Assembly: GCF_910592395.1 (NCBI RefSeq) | Contig: NC_088323.1 | Span: 4,402,001 to 4,466,000, forward strand | Reading direction: 5' to 3' | Length of the DNA: 64,000 nt | DNA from: Lineus longissimus | Taxonomy: Eukaryota > Nemertea > Pilidiophora > Heteronemertea > Lineidae | Part shown: one piece after another, positions 11,221-23,578 of the stretch | How positions within the stretch are numbered: position 1 is the first letter of the stretch | Layout: every line of letters starts with the position of its first letter | Notes under the pieces: generated by a model | The model's input: the letters and a program-made list of their open reading frames with translations, nothing else | The model's database searches: none | Told to the model about the DNA's origin: nothing | Made by a program: the position numbers and the translations under genes

Positions 11221-13992
11221 ATCTTGGGATGAAATTTGTCGTGATTTTCATTATCTTTTGTGTGGAGTGAACACATATGCTGGCCGTAAAGACTTCTTTT
11301 TCCAAACAGTTGATTGAATTGGTTAAAAGTGTAATTCCATGACAGTGAGTTTGGTTCAGGTGTTATTTTTGTTACGGCCAAGCATTCAACGGATGGCATT
11401 AGTCAAATTGACAATGTTATGTATTACAATATAATATCACCTGTCTAGTTTGAGTAGTTCTACGTTTATGCGAGTGAGTGTGTATTGAAACTTTCCCTCA
11501 TTACATGTATGTGTTACATATTAGACTGTGAACACCCTTAACTGGATTTGATAGATTGAACCATACTTAAGCTGTATTTACCTTTATTACAATGTGCATG
11601 TCCCTCAAAGAAAACACACTTTTATTTTTGTATGTGCTGGTACGCGTGCGTACATGTATAAGGCAACCTTTCTATCTTTACTTCAGTGTATTATTATATT
11701 TCAAACTTTTTACATTTGTATTTCAAATTGCGGGTATTAAAATTAAGAGGTAATTACTAAGGTACCTTTCCACCACATTGAGACAAAGAAGTAAGGCTAT
11801 TGATGTGCTGGATAAAATAGTTTTGTGACGATTCTACTTCTAGTACATGCACTCCACTTTTTGTCTTAGTACATATATGTGCCCTTTTTGTCACACCCAC
11901 ATCTTGCCAGAAGTGTATTTCAGATTTTATCCAGTATTATCCAGTTGGGATTCCATGACACATATCAGTCTTTGTTAGCTCAGTCACTTTAATATACTTT
12001 GTGTTCTAGAAGATTGTTCTTTCCAATTGTTTTAACTCTTTCAGTGCCAAGGACGTACATGTACGTCCTAAATATTAAGGTATTTTAGTTCCTCCAGACG
12101 ACACCAGATGTCCCCAGCTACTCAAATGTGGTTCATATGGTTTCTCTGGCCTGGGGCGTCCAAATTGAATAATTTTTTCGACTGAGAGGGTGGGGTGGGG
12201 TTTGCCACCCCTCATTTTGGGTGAAAAATGGTGAAAATCGGCCAAAAATACCACTCCCTCAAAAAAATTTAGAGCATAATCCTAGTATGCCCCTACTTAT
12301 TACTGCTGTTTTATTGAAACAGGAGGTAAAGACAAAGGTTTTGAAGAATTTTGATGAGTGTATCTCAATTATTTTTGTGAGATTTTGGGTAGTGACAATG
12401 CCCAAAAATGCCCAAATCCTGGGCACTGAAAGAGTTAATGCACCTGCGTATTCTAGCCACAAATATAGAAAGTGTGTGGATTTATCGGCTAGAGTGTGCA
12501 TATTATATGATAGATTTTGTAAAGACATGTTTATGTGATTTTGTGGGGTTTTTATATGTTTCTTTTGGCTTATGTTTGTACATGTATAGCATTGTTTTAC
12601 TCGAGTAAGTAATCTTTGTTGCCTCGCTGTGCACCAGTCATATAGGCAAGAGTACAAATGTAGATTATAGTCCTCTTAGATAGATTAATCCCTAATGCAT
12701 ATTCTTAATCCATATGGGATAAAATTTAGGTCTAAAAAATTATTACATGTTCTTTGATTCATGAATAACTCAGGTACTCCTTTATAAATCACATACAGGC
12801 AACTATAAATTTTGAAACAAATTTATGCAGTGAATTGTTACTTTGGTCTTTGGGCTCTGTTAAGTTTGAGTCGAAAACAGTGATTATTCAAATTCAGGCA
12901 TTGAAAATTTGTGTGTTGTTGGTTGTTGTTTGTATTGGAAGCTCGAACAGACATACATGTATCTCTGTTGATGTTGTCTCATTGCACAAACCACATTTAA
13001 TGATAAGATGTTCAAAGATATTATGAAACGTACTTTAATTGGAGTTGTGAGGGACTTTTCTCCTCTCATGAAGTGACTCAATCTCTCATGCTGTGATGAC
13101 AGAATTCCCTCCGATACCAAAATTATCCTGTCCTTTTTACTGACCACAAGAAACTGAAAGTTTTGATCTGATGCAAACCTTTCCCCCCTCTTTCTAATCT
13201 CACATCAGTCCCGATCATTTCCAGATTCAAGAGCTTTCTCTGTAATTGTGACTTATCACAGTGAAATCAGGCCCATGTTGCATGAAAGATAAGCCTAAAC
13301 AGCATCAAGATACAATGGCAGAAAAATTTATATTTTCGGATTTCACAAAAGGCAGGTCTCCAAAAATGAAACAAACCACCAGTGCGTCTCAAACTGCCAA
13401 GCTTTAGAGCGCCTCGTTTTCCTATGACGGGTCACAATTATTGATGAATGTACAGATTTTGGGAGTTTCCTGGACAGATTACAAAATCCATCCAAAAAAG
13501 CGCGTATGCATTTCTGTGAGCTGGTGACCTTTATGTAACAATTACTGATGTTACTGTTCAGGGATGTATATGCATCAAATGTTGAGTCAATTCAAACACT
13601 GTCCAGATCAAACCACTACTGGCAGAGTACCAATCACTAGCAATTTCTCTAACAATGGAATCTCTACTTAGTCTTTCAATTTATAAATGAGACGTCCATT
13701 ACAACTACATCTGCTTGTACTTATTTCATTAGTTGTGTATTTGGACAAGAATATCTATTTTGGGAGAGGAAATTTTGGAAATGTAAAAATTTGATATATG
13801 TTCAATTTTTGTTGCCTTAATGATATCCTGTCAATTCTCTGAACATCTCAATTTGTTATAACTTTTAATGAATGATCAATAGATTAATTTAAAATATCAT
13901 TTAATGCATACTGATATCTTCATACTAATTCCTTGTTCTTTCGTATAATTTGTGTTGTATTTAAGTAAATCACTGACCAAGATCACAATAAA
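11221..13992 (+). other. ABCB 3' UTR
   Basis: No exon or convincing ORF is visible between the ABCB stop codon and the first clear polyadenylation signal. AATAAA occurs at 13987-13992. Short ORFs here lack family resemblance and splice context. The stretch is AT-rich and contains a complete miniature element (12032-12438). Treating all of it as one 3' UTR is an inference from the position of the signal. Confidence 0.45.
12032..12438. mobile_element. piggyBac-like MITE with 17-bp perfect inverted ends
   Basis: The left end ttaactctttcagtgcc (12032-12048) is exactly the reverse complement of ggcactgaaagagttaa (12422-12438). Both ends carry TTAA, the piggyBac target site, and the CTCTTTCAGTGCC type end resembles known piggyBac termini. 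At 407 bp with no transposase frame it is non-autonomous. It sits within the presumed ABCB 3' UTR. Confidence 0.6.
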
Positions 13993-14334
13993 CAATTATA
14001 ATAGTTATAATATGATAGTCTCTGTTTTCATGATGTTTTACTTCCATGATTGAGTTTAGAAGTTCTTAGGTGAGGCATTTCGAACCATGGTTCATGCATC
14101 AATCCAATGACCTGAGCATCCTGGCCTGGTTACGGCCAGACTGGCCTCCTGGACTTGCCTGTCCATCAGGGCTGCCATTCAGACAAGGTCTGCCCAGACG
14201 GCAAGAGTTGGTGGCCCACTGGAGGCAAAAAGAGGCAGAATCGATGGTTCCAACAAGCTGACCAGCAGTGGTTCTGGTCCTCATTTACCAGTCGGCCACA
14301 AACCCCCTCTCTTCACTCTTGCCACTGGAGGCCC

Positions 14335-17300
14335 ACCAAAAGTCCCATGTCTTTCACTGCCAGAGACTGGTGTAGCAGAACGGATAGTCCCCTGTCTTTC
14401 TCAACTTACAGCTGGTGTAACAGAACGGATGGTCCTCTGTCTCTAAACTTACAGCTGGTGTAGCAGAAGGGAAAACGATCCCTGTCTTTCACAATGGATA
14501 ATAAATAGTCGCCTCTTAAAACTTGCAGCTGGTGTAGCAGTAGAAAAAGACATCCCAATCATTCACAACTTGCGCTGGTGTAGCAGGAGGGATAGTCCTC
14601 TGTCTTTCAAAACTTCCCACTGGTGAAAGGGGAGGAAAAGTCCCCTGTCTTTCTCAACTTACAGCTGGCGAAGCAAAGGGATAGTCGCCTGTCTTTCAAA
14701 TCTTGAGCTGATGTACCAGGAGAAATAGTCCCCTGTCTTTCAAAACGTCCAGCTGGTGTAGCAGGAGAAATAGTCCCAGGACCCATGTCTTTCAAAACTT
14801 CCGGCTGGTGTAGCAGGAGAAATAGTCCCCTGTCTTTCAAAACGTCCAGTTGGTGTAACAAAAGAAATAGTCCCATGTCTTTCAAAACTTCCGGCTGGTG
14901 AAGCAGGAGAAATAGTCCCCTGTCTTTCAAAACTTGTGGCTGGTGTAGCAGGACAAATAGTCCCATGTCTTTCACAACTTGTGGCTGGTGTAGCAGGAGA
15001 AATAGTCCCCTGTCTTTCAAAACTTGCAACTAGTTCGGGCAGGATGGTGTAGCAGAAGGAATTGTCCTCTGTCTTTCACAACTTTCAACTGGTGTTGCAT
15101 AGTCCTTCGTCTTTCACAAATAAGGGCGAGGTGTCGCATGAGGAATAGTTGCCTGTCTTTCACAACTTACGGCGGGTTAAGTAGGAGGGATAGCCTGTCT
15201 TTCTAAACTTCCGGCTGGTGTAGTAGAAGGAATAGTCCCCTGTACGTCTTTCAAAACGTGTAGCGAGTGTAGCAGGAGGGATAGTCCCCTGTCTTTCAAA
15301 TCTTGAGCAGATGTAGTTAGAGGAAAAGTTATCCCCATCATTCACAACTAGCGACTAGTGTCGCAAGTGGTGGGATAGTCCCCTGTCTTTCTAAACGTCC
15401 GGTTGGTGTAGCAGGAGGAATTGTCCCCTGTCTTTCACAACTTGTGGCTGGTGTAGCTGATGGGAGAGTCCCCTGTCTTTCAAAACGTCCGCCTGGTGTA
15501 GCAGGAGAAAGAGTCCTCTGTCTTTCACAACTTGTGGCTGGTGTAACAGGAGAAATAGTCTCCTGTCTTTCACAACTTGTGGCTGGTGTAGCAGGAGAAA
15601 TAGTCCCTTGTCTTTCACAACTTGTGGCTGGTGCAGCAGGAGAAATAGTCTCCTGTCTTTCACAACTTGTGGCTGGTGTAGCAGGAGAAATAGTCCCTTG
15701 TCTTTCACAACTTGTGGCTGGTGTATGTAGCAGGAGAAATAGTCCCCTGCCTTTCAAAACTTGTGGCTGGTTCAGCAGGATGGTGTAGCAGAAGGAATTG
15801 TCCTCTGTCTTTCATAACTTGCAACTGGTGTTGCATTGTCCTTCGTCTTTCACAAATAGTGGCGAGGTGTCACATGATGAATAGTCGCCTGTCTTTCACA
15901 ACTTACGGCGGGTTTGGTAGGAGGGATAGCCTGTCTTTCAAAACTTCCGGCTGGTGTAGTGGAAGGCATAGTCCCCTGTACGTCTTTCAAAACGTGTAGC
16001 GAGTGTAGCAGGAGGGATAGTCCCCTGTCTTTCAAATCTTGAGCTAATGTAGGTAGAGGAAAAGTTATCTCCATTATTCACAACTAGCGACTAGTGTGGC
16101 AAGTGTTAGGATAGTCCCCTGTCTTTCAAAACGTCCGGCTGGTGTAGCAGGAGAAAGAGTCCCCTGTCCTTCACAACTTTCGGCAGGTGTAGCAGGAGAA
16201 AGAGTCCTTTGTCTTTCACAACTTGTGGCTGGTGTAGCAGGAGAAATAGTCCCCTGTCTTTCACAACTTGTCGCTGGTGTAGCTGATTGGAGAGTCCTCT
16301 GTCTTTCATCATGTCCGCCTGGTGTAACAGGAGAAATAGTCCCATGTCTTTCAAAACGTCCGGCTGGTGTAGCAGGAGAAATAGTCCCTGTCTTTCACAA
16401 CTTGTGGCTGGTGTAGAAGGATTTATAGTCCCTTGTCTCTCACAGACTGGGGCTGGTGTAGAAGGATTTATAGTCCCTTGTCTTTCACAGCCTGTGGTTG
16501 GTGTAGAAGGATTTATAGTCCCCTGTCTCTCACAACATGTGGCTGGTGTAGAAGGATTTATAGTCCCTTGTCTCTCACAACATGTGGCTTGTGTAGAAGG
16601 ATTTATAGTCCCTTGTCTCTCACAACCTGTGGCTGGTGTAGAAGGATTTATAGTCGCCTGTCTCTCACAACCTTTGGCTGGTGTAGAATGATTTATAGTC
16701 CCCTGTCTCTCACAACATGTGGCTCGTGTAGAAGGATTTATAGTCCCTTGTCTCTCACAACCTGTGGCTGGTGTAGAAGGATTTATAGTCGCCTGTCTCT
16801 CACAACCTTTGGCTGGTGTAGAATGATTTATAGTCCCCTGTCTCTCACAAGCTGTGGCTGGTGTAGAAGGATTTATAGTCCCTTGTCTCTCACAACATGT
16901 GGCTCGTGAAGAAGGATTTATAGTCCCCTGTCTCTCACAGCCTGTGGCTGGTGTAGCAGGAGAAATAGTCCCATGTCTTTCACAACTTGTGGCTCGTGTA
17001 GCCGGAGAAATAGTCCCCTGTCTTTCAAAACGTCCGGCTGGTGACGCAGAGTGGATAGTCCTCTTGTCTTTCACAACTTGCAGCTAGTGTAGCATTGTCA
17101 TTCGTCTTTCAACTGGTGGTTGGGTGTCGAAGGAGGAATAGTCTCATGTCTTTCAGAACTTGCGGCGGGTGTAGCAGAAGGAATAGTCCCATGTCTTTCA
17201 TAACTTGCAGCTGGTGCAGCATAGTCCTTCATCTTTCAACTAGTGGCCGGGTATAGCAGAAGGAATAGTCCCATGTCTTTCATAAGTTGCAGCTGGTGTA

Positions 17301-17955
17301 GCATAGTCCTTCATCTTTCAACTAGTGGCCGGGTATAGCAGAAAGAATAGTCCCATGTCTTTCATAAGTTGCAGCTGGTGTAGAATAGTCCTTCATCTTT
17401 CAACTAGTGGCCGGGTATAGCAGAAGGAATTGTCCTCTGTCTTTTATAACTTGCAGCTGGTGTAGCATAGTCCTTCGTCTTTCACAAATAGTGGCTGCAT
17501 GTAGCAGGAGGAGTAGTCGCCTTTCTTTCACAATGTGCTGGTCGTTTAGCCACATCGGAGGAACGGCCCTCAACCTGTCTTTTAACACAGCCAGCTGGTG
17601 AGTGGGTGTGATCAATCGAGTATGAATAGTCTACTGAGAAGCTGTAGCCTGTGTAACATGGAGAAATTGAGGCTTTGGGAAGGAGGAGTAATTGTCCCTT
17701 GTCTTTCACAACTTGGAGCAGGTGTAGCAGAAGGAAAAAACCTGTCTTTCAAAACTTGCGGCTGGTGTAGTGGGAGGGATAGTCCCCTGTTTTTCAAAAT
17801 GTGCAACTGGTGTAGGAGGAGAAAGTGCCCCTGTCTTTCACAATTTGCGGCTGGTGTCCCAGGAGGGATAGTATGCTGTCTTTCCCAACTTGCGGCCGAT
17901 GTAGCAGGAGGGATAGTCCCCTGTCTTTCACAACTTGCAGCTGGCGTAGCAAAGT
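14335..17955. repeat. 45-bp minisatellite array (about 3.6 kb)
   Basis: The unit runs approximately ctggtgtagcaggagaaata, then gtcccctgtctttcacaact, then tgtgg: 45 bp. Roughly 75 to 80 diverged units are present. Subfamilies are clear: gcaggagaaatagtcccc (14700-16430), gaaggatttatagtccc (16410-16950) and a longer form with cttcatctttcaactagtgg (17100-17480). Because 45 is divisible by three, long open frames arise on both strands, including a 322-codon minus frame (16106-17074) with a 15-residue period around CERQGTINPSTP. Units with indels (for example 14770-14790, 15725, 17040) break every frame, which argues for non-coding DNA. Confidence 0.9.
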
Positions 17956-17986
17956 CTCTGTGACTTGTACGGTAGGTAGGCTTACA

Positions 17987-18022
17987 TCACCTGCTTTTCA
18001 AGATCACAGAGGTCAAATGGCG
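17987..18022 (+). mobile_element. Fragment of the DR3-bearing interspersed repeat
   Basis: The sequence gcttttcaagatcacagagg followed by tcaaatggcgta matches the core of the repeat at 43660-44490 (cttttcaaggtcacagaggt then caaatggtgta). It is a short isolated piece immediately after the minisatellite. The DR3 motif has one mismatch here (AGATCA-CAG-AGGTCA). Confidence 0.5.
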
Positions 18023-18410
18023 TAGGCTAATATATAGAGTGCGACTATGGCTTGTTGTTTTAGCCTTCCGTGGAGTGAAGGAATAAGCCTCGAGTCATTG
18101 GGAGATAAAATTTTGAAACAACAAGCTATGTTAGCAGTAGCAGAGATTGTTGAATATATTCATTAACGTTTGAGGGAAATATAAGTTAGCTCCAGTTCCG
18201 GCGGAAGTCACTGTAAAAAGCTATTGATTATATACTGTATTCCACCGACATATAATTTTCTATTTCCGTTGTAACGATGTGGTTACTTTTGTCGACAGAT
18301 ACACTTTAACAACTTGTCCGGGTTGACCTACCTCTTCCCAGGCAGATATTATTGTGGTCCAGCTGCTTGCCCGACCTGATCTTACAGTCGCTGCTAGCCG
18401 CGTGATTAAA

Positions 18411-21400
18411 ATGGCCAAGACGACTACCGTTCAAGTCTTTGAGGCAAAAGGTGACGATGAAAGACCGACTAATGTTTCTATGAGGAGGACATGTTATACA
18501 GAATCCATTCTATACCAGGCCCTAAGACCACTTTTGGTAACGATGGGAGTCTTTGGCTTGTACCACTCGCGGCACCGAAGCAAAGGCGGGAAAGTGACCA
18601 TCTTGTCTCAAGTCTACGGCGTTGCGATTTGCTTCATGACACTCAGCAGCGTAATCAGGCAATGTTTTTCCTTCTCTCTTGGAGAACAGTTCGGCCCGAG
18701 GTTGTTCTTCAAAATATTGAATTTATCGTTTCTTACCATGTGTTTTTGGGAGTCCTTCTCGTCTTTCAGAATGTGGTTCACCTACAACAAGGCGCCAACG
18801 TTTTTCATCAAAGTAAATGACATCACGATGAACTGTCAAATCCACCGCAAGTGTATCAAGCATCTCATCCGTCGAAGAGCTAAGATCTGCACTGCTGTAT
18901 GTCTCGGCTTCATTTTTCTACAGACAGTTTTTGCAGGTTACATGCTGTTTGCAACGCATTTCTACGACGATTCGAAAGCACCGATTTATGTCTACCAGTC
19001 CTTTTCGGAATGGGGTAAGATTTTGGCAGATATTGTGATGGCCACAGAGCAACTGTACCAGACGGCAGCATGGTTGCTTCCTTTAGCTTTCGGACACTGC
19101 ACTGTCTACATGTTACGAAGTGAGTTGCACACCTATAATGAGAGCCTCGAGGAAGCAATAACGGAGGAAGGCGTGTTCAATGATGACTTAGAGACCTTCA
19201 GGTACATGCATCAGGTCATCTGCAAACTCATCGAGAGAGCTGACAACTTGCTGAGCGGGCTGGTTTCTGTATGTCTGGTGCTTAATCTGACCATACTGAT
19301 ATTCATATGTTATAACGTGTTGTGGGATTCGGACACCGGTGCAGAACCCATGAGTATCTTCACCTACTCGTACTGGCTCATTTCTGTTGGGTTGCTGACT
19401 GGGATCATCCTCTACGATGGAGCAAGTCTTAACGAAGCGGTGAGTGTGTTTGTTCATCAAGTCAACCTCCCCGTCGTTGCTCTTTTCCTCTTCTACTGTA
19501 GCGTTGGGTATGGTCACTCGTCTCTTTAGCCGACTTGATTATTTATGGCTTTTCCGATCCCTCGTGGGGCATAAGAGCACTACACAACCTCTTCACTTCT
19601 TTCTGTCTTTCGCTGCCTTGTCCCAAGTAAATTGTGACCCCACCTCGCCGCCAGCTCAGTTGTCGTATGCTGTGGTATTGTCGTCCTATCTTTAGATCTT
19701 GATGAACGCACTTTGACCACGTGGGTTATGTTTGGCTCGTATCCATCGACATGGACTGTTTTCCTGATTAGAATCAGAACCATTAGCATTTGATGATATT
19801 TGCATCTGTTTTCCTGAATAGAACCATTAGCACTTGATGATATTTGCATTTATGATTTGATTTCATTTGATCATCTAATTTCCGAGCATACCGCAGTGAC
19901 CGGACTGGTGCAAAGTGGTAGCCAAACAATTATGTGTCCATTACTGAAAATACGAATCGGGCGATTGTAAATTTGATCAAGAGCAAAACAAAGCCGAGCA
20001 TTGATTCCGATCGACAATGTATCAATTACTCTTGCGGGCGCACAACGCGACGACAAACAAATAGAAGCACTTCTCAGTCCTAAACTGTACAAGAGGGAAT
20101 AGAGATGATTTCATCCCTAATGGTGGAATAGTTCGTGTTTATTTAGTAAATAACGTGTAATGTAATACATAAACACCTGCACTAAGCTACATTTACCATG
20201 TTGCCAGAAACTAATGCAAAAACTATTTGACCAAGTTTTCAATAATGCACAAAAACAATTGGATTCACACAGGTCTCCCTTGCCGGTGATTCCCACGGTG
20301 TTGTTGTCAGTGAGCAGTGCTGTTAGAGAGGGAGGCGATCATGCAAGGTACAAATGCAAGGAATATCATCCTGAACGTCTGTGCAACCATCGGCACTAAT
20401 GACTGTGCTTATGTCAGTAACGTGTGCGAGGGAAGGACTATACGAATGGCGCTGTTATTCTAGGATATAAGGGGAATGGTAAAGGGCTCTCAGAATTCAT
20501 AAAGAAACCAGCTGATGTATTACATGTTTCTGGCTGCATAGCTGTGACGATGTCTGTGGTACCAATGTCCAACCTCCAGATTGACGAGGCGGAAGAGACC
20601 ACAAAGAAGTCCAAAAACATGGCAGCCAGACGGAAAGGCGTGTACACTGAGACATTCCTGTACGATGCTCTATACCCGTTACTTATGGCAATGAAATTAT
20701 TTGGACTCCACAACACGAGGCACGATAAAAATTGCAGATTACGCTTCGTGACGCAAATCTACGGGATTGTTCCCGGATTGATCATTCTGAGCACTTTGGT
20801 GCGTACGCTCACGCTCTTTAATACCACGGACGGGTTTGGGCAGGCTCTCTTCGGGAAACTGCTCAATTCATCCTGGCTGACCTGGTGCCTCTGTGGAGCA
20901 ATCTCGTGCTCCAGGGCGTGGTTCCAAGAGGAGAAAGCGCCTCTTTTCTTCATGAATTTCAACGAAGTCTTGGAATCGTGTCAGATTAAGCGCCAATGTT
21001 TTAAACAACACCTTCGGCGGCGCGCAATAATCACGACGTGCATCTCTGTTGTATTTGTTGTCGCGAATGTTATACTCTCTGGGTATTTACTTCTCATCAC
21101 AAATTTTCTGGACGACTTAAAGACACCAGTTTCCATATTTTACTCATTCCCAGCCTGGGGTCAGACCCTGGCGATTTGCTGTCTGGTGGTGGCACAGGGC
21201 TACCACACTGCCAGCTGGATCTTTCCAATAACTTTTGGCCACTGCATCTCGTTGGCGTTGCGTCTTGAGCTCAAATGCTTCAACAATGCCTTTAGCAGCG
21301 AAATAACGGACGAAGGACGATTCCAAGGTGATTTGGACATTTACAGATTTCGCCACCAGATAGTTTCAAGATTGATTGAGAAAGCAGACGATCTTCTCGG

Positions 21401-23009
21401 ATTTCATATTTCCGTCAATTTGATATTTCCCTTGGCGATGCTGATTCTACTTATCATAAGTGTTCTGTCGGACCAGTCAATCTCAACCAATACTGTCTAC
21501 CTCGTCCCATATCTTTACTGGATTGGAGTATCTTCCTGCTTTGTTGGTTTGGTCCTCTACGATGGCGCTTTCATCAACGATGCCGTAAGTATTCTTCGGC
21601 CATTTCCAAAAGCTGAGTTTGGGGAGAGTTCCGGTGGTAATGATCAATCAAATGTGTACGCAGTCATCGGAAAGGAGCCTACACATGGATTTATTTTCAG
21701 TGGACTTCCTGTAAACTGTTTCTAAGGTTATATGATGAAAAGCCCAACTTCTTGCATATTGCCAGTGTCAGTGGCTTTCCTGAGATTTTTGGTTCAATGA
21801 AGACGTATGCATAGAAATTAATCCGTTGTGCCTATTTATCTTTGCAGGCCCATGCAAGTCTCTCACGGTTGCATGACATCAAGTTGCAGAATCTTTCCAA
21901 CATCCGGGATCTTACAGAGGTGCTTCGCTTTCACTTAATCTTTTGTCAAATCGGTCATCAATCCAGTTTTTTTGTTTCGAACAAGTCATATATAGTTTGC
22001 ATATATATAGGCGTATAGCCAGAATTTCATAGGGGAAGTTGTTTTGTCAGTGGATGGGGCGTTTTTCCAAAATTTAAGGATTTTGGCGGTCAAATTTAAA
22101 GAGCCCTGGACTATATGTCAGCACTAGGGATTTTTACCGAACGACCACATGTACAATGTATATAGTATTTCCTTTTTTAACCTTCGAAAGGTCTTAGATC
22201 TATTGTACATCCATCCGACGTCGGTTCTAATTGTTTCATCCCTATTTCAGTTGACTGCTTTCTTGAACAAACTGTCTGGTCCGCCCATTGGTGTGACTGC
22301 CCTTGGCTTATTTGTCATTGATAAGCCCACGATACTCACGGTAAGTACATGTACATTCATAAACTTCCGATGTTTGCCCTATAGTTGCCCCCCCCCCCCC
22401 CCCCCATGCCTCTTTTCTGGACACCTACTGCGATACTGACTTCTTGAGTTCGCGGATAGTGTATTTTTCATTTGAAAAACCGTAAGAAATTTCGTAACTT
22501 ACAGAATTACACCACTGTTTGATCAATGACGGATGGCGCGCTTCTCTTCAACAAAAATAAAGACAGCGATATTTCCAGGGAAGCCCTATGTGATCCTAAC
22601 ATGTGGGATTTTAGTCCCAATGTTCTAATATTCTTCTTCCTCGGATTTCGCTCTGCACTTGGAGGTGATTTTCTCAAGGGAGTATTCCTCCCCTAAGGCG
22701 GGGTGCATGCGCGTTGTTTTTGTGCGCCACTCCGCTAATTACGCGCCATGAAATGGGATTTATTGGCTTAGTGACTCCGACTTTGGCCAGAGGTAGAGTG
22801 CACGCAAGCTGCTCATAATTTTTCTCACTTGGCGTGGTCTTTAACCTGCCCTAGTCTAGACACCAGATACAAGGAACCTCATTTAACTTCATTCTTTCCC
22901 CCTATTTCAGACAATTGGGATGTTCCTAACCTACTTCGTGATCGTGGTCCAGTTCAGGACGCCGACCAGCTCAGGAGCCGCCAGTGGCAACGCAACACTT
23001 ATAACATAA
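18411..23009 (+). CDS. Gustatory-receptor-like 7TM protein, isoform with 5' exon 1
   Basis: Likely ligand-gated chemoreceptor channel of the insect-type Gr/GRL superfamily in the plasma membrane (family knowledge). The large exon 18411-19439 starts at MAKTTTVQVF and encodes 343 residues with several hydrophobic helices and YHSRH, ASLNEA landmarks, ending at donor gcg|gtgagt in phase 0. No 3' exons of its own are found before the next copy at 20550. Splicing to the shared exons 21848-21919, 22251-22340 and 22911-23009 keeps frame and gives 429 residues. An upstream in-frame ATG at 18354 could add 19 residues; the MAK start is preferred because it parallels the paralogue. If no such splice occurs, this exon is an orphaned half gene. 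Confidence 0.6.
20550..23009 (+). CDS. Gustatory-receptor-like 7TM protein, isoform with 5' exon 2
   Basis: Exons 20550-21584, 21848-21919, 22251-22340 and 22911-23009, all junctions phase 0, give 431 residues. The first exon (start MSVVPMSNLQ) aligns along its length with 18411-19439: YTETFLYDALYPLL against YTESILYQALRPLL, GLHNTRH against GLYHSRH, LVLYDGAFINDA against IILYDGASLNEA. The last exon reads TIGMFLTYFVIVVQF, which contains the TM7 signature TY-x5-QF diagnostic of insect-type gustatory receptors. Exon 3 ends FVIDKPTILT, also typical of the family's C-terminus. An earlier in-frame ATG at 20424 would add 42 residues; I prefer 20550. The donor at 21920 (gtgctt) is weak. Confidence 0.8.
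22388..22405. repeat. Poly-C tract (18 C)
   Basis: Homopolymer of 18 C in the last intron of the receptor locus, 47 bp after the exon 22251-22340 donor. Confidence 0.9.
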
Positions 23010-23039
23010 AGGAGCACCCTTCACCAAAGCCTAGCTACT

Positions 23040-23400
23040 GCTTGTCACATCCAGCCCAAATCACATCACTTCTGTATTGAGGACCTTGTCACATCCAGCC
23101 CACATCACATCACTTCCGTATTGAGGACCTTGTCACATCCAGACCACATAACATCACTTCTGTATCGAGGACCTTGTCACATCCACCCTACAATTAGGAC
23201 CATGAAACCACGTGTCCTTTTAAAATTAGGAACATGACACCTCCAGTCCTCTATTTGGACCAGAACACCTCCAGTCCTTACTAAGGACCATTTCACCTGA
23301 AGTCCTCAGGACCATATCACGTTCAGTCTAATTGGACTGTCACCTCCAGACGATGCTGAGGACAGTGCCATCACCAGTTCATACCAAGGACAATCTGGGG
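23040..23400. repeat. 44-bp minisatellite, decaying outward
   Basis: The unit gaggaccttgtcacatccag plus about 24 further bases (ccacatcacatcacttccg) is repeated three times at 23050-23180. Progressively decayed copies (ggaccatgacacctccagtc and similar) run to about 23400. It lies in the 3' UTR of the gustatory-receptor-like locus. Confidence 0.75.
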
Positions 23401-23572
23401 AATTGATTCTCCAGGGTGAACATCGCATTGTATGATAAAACACAACAAAACATGTTTCTTAACAATGATTGATATTTCATAATGTCTGCAATCAATATAA
23501 CATCTGCACTGTTACACATGTAAACCCGAACCTCAACGGCTCCTATTTTTCAAAACTAGTGATGTTACAGTG

Positions 23573-23578
23573 AATAAA
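23573..23578 (+). terminator. Polyadenylation signal of the receptor locus
   Basis: AATAAA 564 bp after the stop codon. A second copy is at 23635-23640, after a 17-base C run. Confidence 0.5.

Noticed and set aside
12221-12657. Overlapping 100-130 codon frames near 12.2-12.7 kb
   Set aside because: They lie across the piggyBac-like miniature element and in the 3' UTR, with no domain and frames open on both strands.
16106-17074. 322-codon minus-strand open frame with 15-residue repeats
   Set aside because: It follows from a stop-free 45-bp minisatellite unit; equivalent frames are open on the plus strand, and indel units break each frame.
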